Of a DNA stretch of 64,000 bases, positions 1 through 15,000 are shown one piece after another. Made by a program: the position numbers and the translations under genes. Within the stretch, counting starts at the first letter, position 1. Every line of letters begins with the position of its first letter. The notes beneath the pieces are model-generated. The model did not search any database. It was given only the letters and a program-made list of their open reading frames with translations, and was not told where the DNA came from. Source of the DNA: Globodera rostochiensis (lineage: Eukaryota; Nematoda; Chromadorea; Rhabditida; Heteroderidae); the NCBI GenBank assembly GCA_018350325.1, contig JAEVLN010000014.1, positions 1,018,001 through 1,082,000 of the forward strand, written 5' to 3'.

Positions 1-3000
1 TCAGAACGTTCAAAAGATCCCTCAAGCGTTGCCTGCAGTTTGTCTGCACGCTGTACACGCTCCTCACTCATTGCCTCAGTGTTCAGTTGTTCTTGCACTG
101 CTTCCACCATTCTGATGGTCCGGACGATAGAGAACTGCGGTTGCAGTGCGTGCCAATCAAATGCATGCGTTGTTTTAGCCTCGCGCGCGCTCGCCGTGCT
201 CAGTGTTTGTTGCATCCGATGCGAAACTTCCACGACATGGTCAACAATGTGTACTCGCTTCACGCTCGGCACCGGTTTCACCAACATCAACTCTTGGCTG
301 TGCTTTTCCGTGCCAAACTCGGTGATGCGTTGCGATTGCACAAGATCGGCTGCACGCTTTTCCGCAAGCGTTGCCTGGGCACGGAATGCATCCTCTTCAC
401 GTTTGAAGGAACTGCACGGCACGTGTAAGCCTGCAATGCTGAAGTGTCGCTCCAATTGCTCTTCACGTGCAACTTTTTGAGCTCCCTGCACCAATTTTGC
501 AGTTGCTGGGATTTGAAGCATTGTACTGCCGATGTGCAGCAGTTGCAGGCCAGGCGCGCGTGCCCAAATTTTTTCCGATTCCATTGGCACTTGATTCAAC
601 GTGACGTGTTCACGTGCTGCCGGCACGCGTGCCGCATTGCTCAGCTGTGCCACAATATTCACGCTTTCCGCACCAATTTCCGGCAAATGCATTGCAACTT
701 TCACTTCGCGTGGTGTCATCAAAAGCCGCTTCATTCCGTCAGCCATGGGAACTGCCTGCATTGCCGCCTGCACATTGCATTCCGCCTCAGTGCACGCCTT
801 GGTCTCCAATGCTTCTCTCCAGGACCGTTCCTCAACAACGCGTTGTTCTGCCATCGCCGCAGGGGCAATATGTTTCAGCACGATCTGTGAAGGCGCTGGC
901 TCTACAGGCAATACCGCTCCTGCAATTTTGTCCAGCATCATTTCCGTGTGCAACACCGGTGCAGTGATGGTGGTGGTGGAAAGTGCGCGCTGCACTGCAC
1001 TCGCTGGCCCCTCAAATGCAATGTATTGCGCTGCCGCAGCGCGCTGACGCGCATCGCGCAAGTCTCCTCGCAGACGCTCTTCCGCATAGCGACGCGTCAC
1101 GTTGACAAACCAACAGACGAGGCGCTCCCATTTATGTTCCTCCACCAGCAGTTCTTCAGCCGCTGCTGCAGCTGACAAACGCGCAGCGTCTGCAAACGGC
1201 GCACTTTCTTCTAGCGGAAGAATTGTCTCCACGACAGCACGCCTCTGTGCATGCGTGCGTTGGTACTTTGCTCGCTGTGCATTTGCGTAACTGACACGCA
1301 AGCGCGTGAATTCCTGAATCTCTTCAACTAATTTCTGCGCGAACAGCTCTGCATCGAACTTCTGTTGTTCCTTCACAGCGGTGATTAACTCTGCGGACCC
1401 AATATGTTGTACACATTCGAGAACAGCTGTGATGGCTGTGTCCTCAATTCCAAACTGCCTGAACTTCTCGGCCACTTTCTCCAACTCTTGCTCGTCCAGC
1501 CTGACCTCCTTGAACTCTTCCTGGATCAGTTTTGCAACCATTTCAACCAACTTTTGCTGTTCTTCATGCTTCCGCTCCTTCTCACGCTGAACATTTCCGT
1601 ATCCCTTCCGAACCCGGATGAACTCCTTCATCTCCGCCTCCAATTTTTTGATGAAAATTTCCGTCACTCCTTTTTGTTTTACTTGCAGGACCTTTTCAGT
1701 GCCGACGCCTTTCCGAATTTGGTCTAAAACCGCCGTCGCTGTTGCCTCTTCCATTCCGAACTGCTTGAACTTCTCGTCCACCTTTTCCAGTTCCTTTTCG
1801 TCCAGCCTGACCTCCTTGAACTCTTCATAGATCAGTTTTGCAACCATTTCAACCAACTTTTGCTGTTCTTCATGCTTCCGCTCCTTCTCACGCTGAACAT
1901 TTCCGTATCCCTTCCGAACCCGGATGAACTCCTTCATCTCCGCCTCCAATTTTTTGATGAAAATTTCCGCTGCCTCTTTTTGTTTTAAGCCCAGGACTTT
2001 TTCAGCTCCAACGCCTTTCCGAATTTGGTCTAAAACCGCCGTCGCTGTTGCCTCTTCCATTCCGAACTGCTTGAACTTCTCGGCCACCTTTTCCAGTTCC
2101 TTTTCGTCCAGCCTGACCTCCTTGAACTCTTCATGGATCAGTTTTGCAACCATTTCAACCAACTTTTGCTGTTCTTCATGCTTCCGCTCCTTCTCACGCT
2201 GAACATTTCCGTATCCCTTCCGAACCCGGATGAACTCCTTCATCTCCGCCTCCAATTTTTTGATGAAAATTTCCGTCACTCCTTTTTGTTTTACTTGCAG
2301 GACCTTTTCAGTGCCGACGCCTTTCCGAATTTGGTCTAAAACCGCCGTCGCTGTTGCCTCTTCCATTCCGAACTGCTTGAACGTCTTGGCGACTCTTCGC
2401 AACTCCATCTCGTTAAGAGTCATATTTCGGAATTGTTCTCTCAGCAGCTTGCTCGTCACTTCTTCAACGTGTTCCTCCCCCTCAATTCGAAGTCGAATTT
2501 CTTCCGCCCGGTGCGCTAGTTCAATTGGCCGAATCACGCCGGCCAACGCGCTTTCGTCAATTTGGAGCAGTTCAGCAAATGTTTCCGTACTCAGCTTAAT
2601 GGGAGTCCTTGCGCGAAGTTCTGTCGTTACCGTTCTTCGTTCACTCTGTTGAAGCGCTCTCACTGCTTCCCATTGTTCAGTGCCCATCAGAGAGGTCATG
2701 AACGTCTTTAACTCTTCTTTGGCCGCTCTCAAATCCGATTTTGCCGCTTCACGGAGTTCATTTTTCAGCTTTATCACAGCTTCCGGTTTTACCAAATCGA
2801 TTCGGTACATTGTCGCCTGCACCATGGCCTCATCTTCAATAGCATTTCGCGTCAGTAAACGTTCCTCTAAGCGATGCCAATCATCGGCCATCACAATTTT
2901 TGCCGTTTCAGAAATGCCGGCAATCTGTTGAAGACGTTCAAGTGCAACGCTAGCAGTCACCTTATCCAATCCGAACTGTTTGAACTGCTCGGCAACTTGT

Positions 3001-6000
3001 GCCAACTCTGTGTCGTTCAGCGAAATGTTGCGCTCTTCTGCGGCAGAACTCAGAACACGCTTTACAAGCTCAAGTGCGCGCTCCTGACGCTCAACGCGGA
3101 ACAGTCTCTCTTCCTTTTGCGCTTTTTCCGGAATCGATTTCACCTCCTCGACTGCCTCCAGCTTTTCCGGGCTTGTCAAAGAAGCTATTAGCTGTTCAAA
3201 CTCCGCTTTTGCCGCTTTCGCGGCGAGCTGGCCGGCATCTGTCAGTGCCGTAGTCATTGTAAGGCCAATTCGGGATAATGGCATTTGGTTGGTACTCAGT
3301 TCGGCCCAAACACTTGCCTCCTCTTCAACGACACATTTTGCGACCAAATGCTCTTGTACCGTTTCCAATTGTTTCAATGTGGCCTCAGATTTTGGAGCAA
3401 CTTTTTGAAGCTGTTCAAGGATGACGGGAATGGCAGCTTCTTCAATTCCCAGCTGCAGAAGGTGCGCACATATCAGGGCTCGCTCGGGAACTGACATGAC
3501 AGCCTGTTGGTGTTCGGCTGAGACCAACTTCTTCAATAGCTCCGTCGTGTGTTCAACGTCAGTTTTTAATTTTTCACTCGCTCGTTGGACATTTCCGTAT
3601 CCTTTCCGAACCCGGATGAACTCCTTCATCTCCGCCTCCAATTTTTTGATGAAAATTTCCGCTGCCTCTTTTTGTTTTAAGCCCAGGACTTTTTCAGCTC
3701 CAACGCCTTTCCGAATTTGGTCTAAAACCGCCGTCGCTGTTGCCTCTTCCATTCCGAACTGCTTGAACTTCTCGGCCACCTTTTCCAATTCCTTTTCGTC
3801 CAGCCTGACCTCCTTGAACTCTTCATGGATCAGTTTTGCAACCATTTCAACCAACTTTTGCTGTTCTTCATGCTTCCGCTCCTTCTCACGCTGAACATTT
3901 CCGTATCCCTTCCGAACCCGGATGAACTCCTTCATCTCCGCCTCCAATTTTTTGATGAAAATTTCCGCTGCCTCTTTTTGTTTTAAGCCCAGGACTTTTT
4001 CAGCTCCAACGCCTTTCCGAATTTGGTCTAAAACCGCCGTCGCTGTTGCCTCTTCCATTCCGAACTGCTTGAACTTCTCGGCCACCTTTTCCAGCTCTTG
4101 CTCGTCCAGCCTAACCTCCTTGAACTCTTCCTGGATCAGTTTTGCAACCATTTCAACCAACTTTTGCTGTTCTTCATGCTTCCGCTCCTTCTCACGCTGA
4201 ACATTTCCGTATCCCTTCCGAACCCGGATGAACTCCTTCATCTCCGCCTCCAATTTTTTGATGAAAATTTCCGCTGCCTCTTTTTGTTTTAAGCCCAGGA
4301 CTTTTTCAGCTCCAACGCCTTTCCGAATTTGGTCTAAAACCGCCGTCGCTGTTGCCTCTTCCATTCCGAACTGCTTGAACTTCTCGGCCACCTTTTCCAG
4401 TTCCTTTTCGTCCAGCCTGACCTCCTTGAACTCTTCATGGATCAGTTTTGCAACCATTTCAACCAACTTTTGCTGTTCTTCATGCTTCCGCTCCTTCTCA
4501 CGCTGAACATTTCCGTATCCCTTCCGAACCCGGATGAACTCCTTCATCTCCGCCTCCAATTTTTTGATGAAAATTTCCGCTGCCTCTTTTTGTTTTAAGC
4601 CCAGGACTTTTTCAGCGCCAACGCCTTTCCGAATTTGGTCTAAAACCGCCGTCGCTGTTGCCTCTTCCATTCCGAACTGCTTGAACTTCTCGTCCACTTT
4701 CTCCAACTCTTGCTCGTTCAGCCTGACCTCCTTGAACTCTTCCTGGATCAGTTTTGCAACCATTTCAACCAACTTTTGCTGTTCTTCATGCTTCCGCTCC
4801 TTCTCACGCTGAACATTTCCGTATCCCTTCCGAACCCGGATGAACTCCTTCATCTCCGCCTCCAATTTTTTGATGAAAATTTCCGCTGCCTCTTTTTGTT
4901 TTAAGCCCAGGACTTTTTCAGCTCCAACGCCTTTCCCAATTTGGTCTAAAACCGCCGTCGCTGTTGCCTCTTCCATTCCGAACTGCTTGAACTTCTTGGC
5001 CACCTTTTCCAACTCTTTTTGGCTTAACAAAATTTCTCCTCTACCTTCATCCAGAAGAACCTTCACCAATTCCTGAACTTTCAGCTGTTGTTCAATCTTC
5101 AATCGAATATATTTAGCCTTCTCGGCAAAATCAATGGGCATTATTGCTTCAGCCGTGGCCATCTCAGAAAGGTGCAAAATTTCAGCAGTTAGGTCTTCAC
5201 TTATAACAACGGATGAAATTGTATACGGTTCTGCAAAGGTCTTCCATGCCGACTTCTGCAGAGTCTTGGCCGCTTCCCATTCTTCAGGCGCCATCAGTGT
5301 GGCCAGGAATGTAAGAATTTCCTCCCTGGTCGCCTCGGCCCTCAGTCTGGCCACCTCTTCGCGAGCAATCTTCAGGGTCTGACTCGTTTCCGACTTTGGA
5401 GCGCCAGTCTTGAACGTGGCCTGCAGCTTCGCCTCCTCCTCGATCAAGCGTTTCTCCAATCTCTCCAAAGCCTTCAGAGCAATTTTTGCCTCGGGCGCGC
5501 CTGCAATTTGTTGCATGCGATCAAGCACGACTTTCAACAAGATTTCCTGCAAGCCAAGCGCTCTGAACTGCTCCGCAACCTCGGCACGCTCCACTGCAGA
5601 CAGCACTACTGCGCCGCGCTCCGCGCTTAGCAATTTTGCCACCAGTTCAAACGCCTTTTGTTGCTGCTGTTCGACCCTTTTTTCTCGCTCCTTTTGCACG
5701 TTGCCGTAACCCTTTCTCACTCGTGTGAACTGTTTCACCTCTTCAACCAACTTTTTCACGAAAAGTGCTGCCCTTTCCTTTTGCTTTTCCCCCAAGGCCT
5801 TTTCTGTGCTGGCCACTTCTTGGAGCTGCTCCAGTACTACCGCAGCAGTTCCCTCTTGAAGACCAAACTGCTTGAATTTTTTGGTCACCATTTCCAATTC
5901 TTTCTCTCCGATAACAATTTGAATGTCCTCTCGGATCATTTTGGCCACCATTTCGCGGATATGTTGCTGCTCCTCAATTTTCAGCCGTAGTTCCTCCGCT

Positions 6001-9000
6001 TTTTCTGCAAATTGTATCGGCTTCAACGTCCCGACAATTGCCATGTGTTCAACGCGTTCAAGCTGCTGGATCAACCACGCCTCATCCGCCTTAGGTGCGG
6101 CTCCGTGAAACTCTGCACTCGTTTTCCAGGTCGCTTTCATGAGTATTTGCGAAGCCTCCCACTGTTCTGGGGCCAACAACGATTGCATGAACGACTCCAA
6201 CTCCTCCTTTACAGATTTAGAGTGAAACACAACGGAAGCTTCATGCATCATTTTCATTGTCTTCTCTACCTTGGCCTTAGGCGCGCCTGTCTTCAAAGTC
6301 GCCTGCAGTTTGGCTTCCTCTTCTTTTGTAATGGCTTGTAGGCGTTCCTCCAACTTCTGCAATGTCTTCAAGGCAACCCGTGCCTCGGGCCTTCCTGCAA
6401 CTTCTGCGAGCTGTTCCAGGACAACTGTCATGCCCATCTCTTCCATTCCGAACTGCTTGAACTGCTCGGCAACCATTGCCTGTTGCTTTTCCGAAAGAGT
6501 TGCTTGTCCTCTCTCTGCACTCAAGAGCTGTTTGACCAGTTGGAATGCCATTTTCTGGTGTTCCAGTCTCAATCGGCGCTCCTCTTTGGCATCAAGTTTT
6601 GCCTGTTTCGCCACTTCAGTCCCGTAAGCCTGTTCAGTACGAACCAATTCGGTTGTTGATTCCGTTTCTTGCTGTGTCGGAGCCTTTGCTTCAGCGCTCA
6701 CAGCGCTTGTTACGGACGATCTCTGTAGAATCTTTGCCGCTTCCCACGCCTCTGGAGCCATCAGTGTTGCCAAAAAGGTCAGCAACTCCTCCTTGATCTC
6801 CTTGAGATTCACTTGAACTGCTTCTTCCTGGGCAATTTTCAGTAATCGACTCGTTTCGGACTTCGGAGCTCCTGTTTTCAATGATGCCTGCAGCTTGGCT
6901 TGTTCTTCAAGTGCTTCTTTCGCCCTCAGACGCTCTTCCAGCTTTGTCCAATCCTTCAAGGCAATCTTTGCCTTAGGCATTCCGCCGATTTGCTGTATCT
7001 GCTCAAGAGTGATTGAAGCAGCCGTATCTTCCATTCCCAATGCTCTGAACTGTTCGGAAACCAAAAGTTTCTCAACTTCTGACAGCGTCACTTGTCCCCG
7101 CTCCTCACTTAACATCTTTCTGACTAGTTCAAACACTTGTTGGCGTTGTTCAATTCTTCGCCTCGCTTCGGCCTTCTCCTCCACTGGCAATTGCTTTAAC
7201 ACTCTGACCAGACCAATCGCCTCAATTTTGGCCAATTGTTGGCCAATTTGTGCCGCCTCATCGAGCGATTCCGGGGCTTTGAATTCAACCGAGACTTTAA
7301 ATGGGACTCTCTGGATCAGCTTGGCCTCTTCGAACTGTTCAAGCCCGGTCAATGCTGTCAGGAACGTCTTCAACTCCTCCTGTGCTTCTTCAGCTCGATG
7401 CTGAACTGCTTCAACTCGAGCCAGTTTCAATGATTTTTCAACACCTGACTCTATCTCTCCAGTCGTCCACGTTGATTCCAATCCGATGTCTTCCTCCAGA
7501 ACAGCCAATACATTCATGCTTTCCTCCAGACTTTTCCATGCTTTCAAAGCCACTTTTGCCTCGGGCTTTCCTGCAACTTCTGCGAGCTGTTCCAGGACAA
7601 TTGTCATACCCATCTCTTCCATTCCGAACTGCTTGAACTGCTCGGCAACCATTGCATGTTGCTTTTCCGAAAGAGTTGCTTGTCCTCTCTCTGCACTCAA
7701 GAGCTGTTTGACCAGTTGGAAAGCCATTTTCTGGTGTGCCAGTCTCAATCGACGCTCATCCTTCGCTTCCACTCTTTCAGGTCGTTGAACTCCGACTCCG
7801 AAAATCTCATCAGGACGGATCATTTCGGCATGTGATTCTGTTTCCAGCTCTGTTGGAGCCTTGGCCAAGACACTCGCTTCACTTTTCCATGCCGACTTCT
7901 GCAGAGTCTTGGCCGCTTCCCATTCTTCAGGCGCCATCAGTGTGGCCAGGAATGTAAGAATTTCCTCCCTGGTCGCCTCGGCCCTCAGTCTGGCCACCTC
8001 TTCGCGAGCAATCTTCAGGGTCTGACTCGTTTCCGACTTTGGAGCGCCAGTCTTGAACGTGGCCTGCAGCTTCGCCTCCTCCTCGATCAAGCGTTTCTCC
8101 AATCTCTCCAAAGCCTTCAGAGCAACTTTTGCCTCGGGCGCGCCTGCAATTTGTTGCATGCGATCAAGCACGACTTTCAACAAGATTTCCTGCAAGCCAA
8201 GCGCTCTGAACTGCTCCGCAACCTCGGCACGCTCCACTGCAGACAGCACTACTGCGCCGCGCTCCGCGCTTAGCAATTTTGCCACCAGTTCAAACGCCTT
8301 TTGTTGCTGCTGTTCGACCCTTTTTTCTCGCTCCTTTTGCACGTTGCCGTAACCCTTTCTCACTCGTGTGAACTGTTTCACCTCTTCAACCAACTTTTTC
8401 ACGAAAAGTGCCGCCCTTTCCTTTTGCTTTTCCCCCAAGGCCTTTTCTGTGCTGGCCACTTCTTGGAGCTGCTCCAGTACTACCGCAGCAGTTCCCTCTT
8501 GAAGACCAAACTGCTTGAATTTTTTGGTCACCATTTCCAATTCTTTCTCTCCGATAACAATTTGAATGTCCTCTCGGATCATTTTGGCCACCATTTCGCG
8601 GATATGTTGCTGCTCCTCAATTTTCAGCCGTAGTTCCTCCGCTTTTTCTGCAAATTGTATCGGCTTCAACGTCCCGACAATTGCCATGTGTTCAACGCGT
8701 TCAAGCTGCTGGATCAACCACGCCTCATCCGCCTTAGGTGCGACTCCGTGAAACTCTGCACTCGTTTTCCAGGTCGCTTTCATGAGTATTTGCGAAGCCT
8801 CCCACTGTTCTGGGGCCAACAACGATTGCATGAACGACTCCAACTCCTCCTTTACAGATTTAGAGTGAAACACAACGGAAGCTTCATGCATCATTTTCAT
8901 TGTCTTCTCTACCTTGGCCTTAGGCGCGCCTGTCTTCAAAGTCGCCTGCAGTTTGGCTTCCTCTTCTTTTGTAATGGCTTGTAGGCGTTCCTCCAACTTC

Positions 9001-12000
9001 TGCAATGTCTTCAAGGCAACCCGTGCCTCGGGCCTTCCTGCAACTTCTGCGAGCTGTTCCAGGACAACTGTCATGCCCATCTCTTCCATTCCGAACTGCT
9101 TGAACTGCTCGGCAACCATTGCCTGTTGCTTTTCCGAAAGAGTTGCTTGTCCTCTCTCTGCACTCAAGAGCTGTTTGACCAGTTGGAATGCCATTTTCTG
9201 GTGTTCCAGTCTCAATCGGCGCTCCTCTTTGGCATCAAGTTTTGCCTGTTTCAGCCACTTCAGTCCCGTAAGCCTGTTCAGTACGGGACCAATTCGGTCG
9301 TTGATTCCGTTTCTTGCTGTGTCGGAGCCTTTGCTTCAGCGCTCACAGCGCTTGTTACGGACGATCTCTGTAGAATCTTTGCCGCTTCCCACGCCTCTGG
9401 AGCCATCAGTGTTGCCAAAAAGGTCAGCAACTCCTCCTTGATCTCCTTGAGATTCACTTGAACTGCTTCTTCCTGGGCAATTTTCAGTAATCGACTCGTT
9501 TCGGACTTCGGAGCTCCTGTTTTCAATGATGCCTGCAGCTTGGCTTGTTCTTCAAGTGCTTCTTTCGCCCTCAGACGCTCTTCCAGCTTTGTCCAATCCT
9601 TCAAGGCAATCTTTGCCTTAGGCATTCCGCCGATTTGCTGTATCTGCTCAAGAGTGATTGAAGCAGCCGTATCTTCCATTCCCAATGCTCTGAACTGTTC
9701 GGAAACCAAAAGTTTCTCAACTTCTGACAGCGTCACTTGTCCCCGCTCCTCACTTAACATCTTTCTGACTAGTTCAAACACTTGTTGGCGTTGTTCAATT
9801 CTTCGCCTCGCTTCGGCCTTCTCCTCCACTGGCAATTGCTTTAACACTCTGACCAGACCAATCGCCTCAATTTTGGCCAATTGTTGGCCAATTTGTGCCG
9901 CCTCATCGAGCGATTCCGGGGCTTTGAATTCAACCGAGACTTTAAATGGGACTCTCTGGATCAGCTTGGCCTCTTCGAACTGTTCAAGCCCGGTCAATGC
10001 TGTCAGGAACGTCTTCAACTCCTCCTGTGCTTCTTCAGCTCGATGCTGAACTGCTTCAACTCGAGCCAGTTTCAATGATTTTTCAACACCTGACTCTATC
10101 TCTCCAGTCGTCCACGTTGATTCCAATCCGATGTCTTCCTCCAGAACAGCCAATACATTCATGCTTTCCTCCAGACTTTTCCATGCTTTCAAAGCCACTT
10201 TTGCCTCGGGCTTTCCTGCAACTTCTGCGAGCTGTTCCAGGACAATTGTCATACCCATCTCTTCCATTCCGAACTGCTTGAACTGCTCGGCAACCATTGC
10301 ATGTTGCTTTTCCGAAAGAGTTGCTTGTCCTCTCTCTGCACTCAAGAGCTGTTTGACCAGTTGGAAAGCCATTTTCTGGTGTGCCAGTCTCAATCGACGC
10401 TCATCCTTCGCTTCCACTCTTTCAGGTCGTTGAACTCCGACTCCGAAAATCTCATCAGGACGGATCATTTCGGCATGTGATTCTGTTTCCAGCTCTGTTG
10501 GAGCCTTGGCCAACACACTCGCTTCACTTTTCCATGCCGACTTCTGCAGAGTCTTGGCCGCTTCCCATTCTTCAGGCGCCATCAGTGTGGCCAGGAATGT
10601 AAGAATTTCCTCCCTGGTCGCCTCGGCCCTCAGTCTGGCCACCTCTTCGCGAGCAATCTTCAGGGTCTGACTCGTTTCCGACTTTGGAGCGCCAGTCTTG
10701 AACGTGGCCTGCAGCTTCGCCTCCTCCTCGATCAAGCGTTTCTCCAATCTCTCCAAAGCCTTCAGAGCAACTTTTGCCTCGGGCGCGCCTGCAATTTGTT
10801 GCATGCGATCAAGCACGACTTTCAACAAGATTTCCTGCAAGCCAAGCGCTCTGAACTGCTCCGCAACCTCGGCACGCTCCACTGCAGACAGCACTACTGC
10901 GCCGCGCTCCGCGCTTAGCAATTTTGCCACCAGTTCAAACGCCTTTTGTTGCTGCTGTTCGACCCTTTTTTCTCGCTCCTTTTGCACGTTGCCGTAACCC
11001 TTTCTCACTCGTGTGAACTGTTTCACCTCTTCAACCAACTTTTTCACGAAAAGTGCCGCCCTTTCCTTTTGCTTTTCCCCCAAGGCCTTTTCTGTGCTGG
11101 CCACTTCTTGGAGCTGCTCCAGTACTACCGCAGCAGTTCCCTCTTGAAGACCAAACTGCTTGAATTTTTTGGTCACCATTTCCAATTCTTTCTCTCCGAT
11201 AACAATTTGAATGTCCTCTCGGATCATTTTGGCCACCATTTCGCGGATATGTTGCTGCTCCTCAATTTTCAGCCGTAGTTCCTCCGCTTTTTCTGCAAAT
11301 TGTATCGGCTTCAACGTCCCGACAATTGCCATGTGTTCAACGCGTTCAAGCTGCTGGATCAACCACGCCTCATCCGCCTTAGGTGCGGCTCCGTGAAACT
11401 CTGCACTCGTTTTCCAGGTCGCTTTCATGAGTATTTGCGAAGCCTCCCACTGTTCTGGGGCCAACAACGATTGCATGAACGACTCCAACTCCTCCTTTAC
11501 AGATTTAGAGTGAAACACAACGGAAGCTTCATGCATCATTTTCATTGTCTTCTCTACCTTGGCCTTAGGCGCGCCTGTCTTCAAAGTCGCCTGCAGTTTG
11601 GCTTCCTCTTCTTTTGTAATGGCTTGTAGGCGTTCCTCCAACTTCTGCAATGTCTTCAAGGCAACCCGTGCCTCGGGCCTTCCTGCAACTTCTGCGAGCT
11701 GTTCCAGGACAACTGTCATGCCCATCTCTTCCATTCCGAACTGCTTGAACTGCTCGGCAACCATTGCCTGTTGCTTTTCCGAAAGAGTTGCTTGTCCTCT
11801 CTCTGCACTCAAGAGCTGTTTGACCAGTTGGAATGCCATTTTCTGGTGTTCCAGTCTCAATCGGCGCTCCTCTTTGGCATCAAGTTTTGCCTGTTTCGCC
11901 ACTTCAGTCCCGTAAGCCTGTTCAGTACGGACCAATTCGGTCGTTGATTCCGTTTCTTGCTGTGTCGGAGCCTTTGCTTCAGCGCTCACAGCGCTTGTTA

Positions 12001-15000
12001 CGGACGATCTCTGTAGAATCTTTGCCGCTTCCCACGCCTCTGGAGCCATCAGTGTTGCCAAAAAGGTCAGCAACTCCTCCTTGATCTCCTTGAGATTCAC
12101 TTGAACTGCTTCTTCCTGGGCAATTTTCAGTAATCGACTCGTTTCGGACTTCGGAGCTCCTGTTTTCAATGATGCCTGCAGCTTGGCTTGTTCTTCAAGT
12201 GCTTCTTTCGCCCTCAGACGCTCTTCCAGCTTTGTCCAATCCTTCAAGGCAATCTTTGCCTTAGGCATTCCGCCGATTTGCTGTATCTGCTCAAGAGTGA
12301 TTGAAGCAGCCGTATCTTCCATTCCCAATGCTCTGAACTGTTCGGAAACCAAAAGTTTCTCAACTTCTGACAGCGTCACTTGTCCCCGCTCCTCACTTAA
12401 CATCTTTCTGACTAGTTCAAACACTTGTTGGCGTTGTTCAATTCTTCGCCTCGCTTCGGCCTTCTCCTCCACTGGCAATTGCTTTAACACTCTGACCAGA
12501 CCAATCGCCTCAATTTTGGCCAATTGTTGGCCAATTTGTGCCGCCTCATCGAGCGATTCCGGGGCTTTGAATTCAACCGAGACTTTAAATGGGACTCTCT
12601 GGATCAGCTTGGCCTCTTCGAACTGTTCAAGCCCGGTCAATGCTGTCAGGAACGTCTTCAACTCCTCCTGTGCTTCTTCAGCTCGATGCTGAACTGCTTC
12701 AACTCGAGCCAGTTTCAATGATTTTTCAACACCTGACTCTATCTCTCCAGTCGTCCACGTTGATTCCAATCCGATGTCTTCCTCCAGAACAGCCAATACA
12801 TTCATGCTTTCCTCCAGACTTTTCCATGCTTTCAAAGCCACTTTTGCCTCGGGCTTTCCTGCAACTTCTGCGAGCTGTTCCAGGACAATTGTCATACCCA
12901 TCTCTTCCATTCCGAACTGCTTGAACTGCTCGGCAACCATTGCATGTTGCTTTTCCGAAAGAGTTGCTTGTCCTCTCTCTGCACTCAAGAGCTGTTTGAC
13001 CAGTTGGAAAGCCATTTTCTGGTGTGCCAGTCTCAATCGACGCTCATCCTTCGCTTCCACTCTTTCAGGTCGTTGAACTCCGACTCCGAAAATCTCATCA
13101 GGACGGATCATTTCGGCATGTGATTCTGTTTCCAGCTCTGTTGGAGCCTTGGCCAACACACTCGCTTCACTTTTCCATGCCGACTTCTGCAGAGTCTTGG
13201 CCGCTTCCCATTCTTCAGGCGCCATCAGTGTGGCCAGGAATGTAAGAATTTCCTCCCTGGTCGCCTCGGCCCTCAGTCTGGCCACCTCTTCGCGAGCAAT
13301 CTTCAGGGTCTGACTCGTTTCCGACTTTGGAGCGCCAGTCTTGAACGTGGCCTGCAGCTTCGCCTCCTCCTCGATCAAGCGTTTCTCCAATCTCTCCAAA
13401 GCCTTCAGAGCAACTTTTGCCTCGGGCGCGCCTGCAATTTGTTGCATGCGATCAAGCACGACTTTCAACAAGATTTCCTGCAAGCCAAGCGCTCTGAACT
13501 GCTCCGCAACCTCGGCACGCTCCACTGCAGACAGCACTACTGCGCCGCGCTCCGCGCTTAGCAATTTTGCCACCAGTTCAAACGCCTTTTGTTGCTGCTG
13601 TTCGACCCTTTTTTCTCGCTCCTTTTGCACGTTGCCGTAACCCTTTCTCACTCGTGTGAACTGTTTCACCTCTTCAACCAACTTTTTCACGAAAAGTGCC
13701 GCCCTTTCCTTTTGCTTTTCCCCCAAGGCCTTTTCTGTGCTGGCCACTTCTTGGAGCTGCTCCAGTACTACCGCAGCAGTTCCCTCTTGAAGACCAAACT
13801 GCTTGAATTTTTTGGTCACCATTTCCAATTCTTTCTCTCCGATAACAATTTGAATGTCCTCTCGGATCATTTTGGCCACCATTTCGCGGATATGTTGCTG
13901 CTCCTCAATTTTCAGCCGTAGTTCCTCCGCTTTTTCTGCAAATTGTATCGGCTTCAACGTCCCGACAATTGCCATGTGTTCAACGCGTTCAAGCTGCTGG
14001 ATCAACCACGCCTCATCCGCCTTAGGTGCGGCTCCGTGAAACTCTGCACTCGTTTTCCAGGTCGCTTTCATGAGTATTTGCGAAGCCTCCCACTGTTCTG
14101 GGGCCAACAACGATTGCATGAACGACTCCAACTCCTCCTTTACAGATTTAGAGTGAAACACAACGGAAGCTTCATGCATCATTTTCATTGTCTTCTCTAC
14201 CTTGGCCTTAGGCGCGCCTGTCTTCAAAGTCGCCTGCAGTTTGGCCTCCTCTTCTTTTGTAATGGCTTGTAGGCGTTCCTCCAACTTCTGCAATGTCTTC
14301 AAGGCAACCCGTGCCTCGGGCCTTCCTGCAACTTCTGCGAGCTGTTCCAGGACAACTGTCATGCCCATCTCTTCCATTCCGAACTGCTTGAACTGCTCGG
14401 CAACCATTGCCTGTTGCTTTTCCGAAAGAGTTGCTTGTCCTCTCTCTGCACTCAAGAGCTGTTTGACCAGTTGGAATGCCATTTTCTGGTGTTCCAGTCT
14501 CAATCGGCGCTCCTCTTTGGCATCAAGTTTTGCCTGTTTCGCCACTTCAGTCCCGTAAGCCTGTTCAGTACGGACCAATTCGGTCGTTGATTCCGTTTCT
14601 TGCTGTGTCGGAGCCTTTGCTTCAGCGCTCACAGCGCTTGTTACGGACGATCTCTGTAGAATCTTTGCCGCTTCCCACGCCTCTGGAGCCATCAGTGTTG
14701 CCAAAAAGGTCAGCAACTCCTCCTTGATCTCCTTGAGATTCACTTGAACTGCTTCTTCCTGGGCAATTTTCAGTAATCGACTCGTTTCGGACTTCGGAGC
14801 TCCTGTTTTCAATGATGCCTGCAGCTTGGCTTGTTCTTCAAGTGCTTCTTTCGCCCTCAGACGCTCTTCCAGCTTTGTCCAATCCTTCAAGGCAATCTTT
14901 GCCTTAGGCATTCCGCCGATTTGCTGTATCTGCTCAAGAGTGATTGAAGCAGCCGTATCTTCCATTCCCAATGCTCTGAACTGTTCGGAAACCAAAAGTT

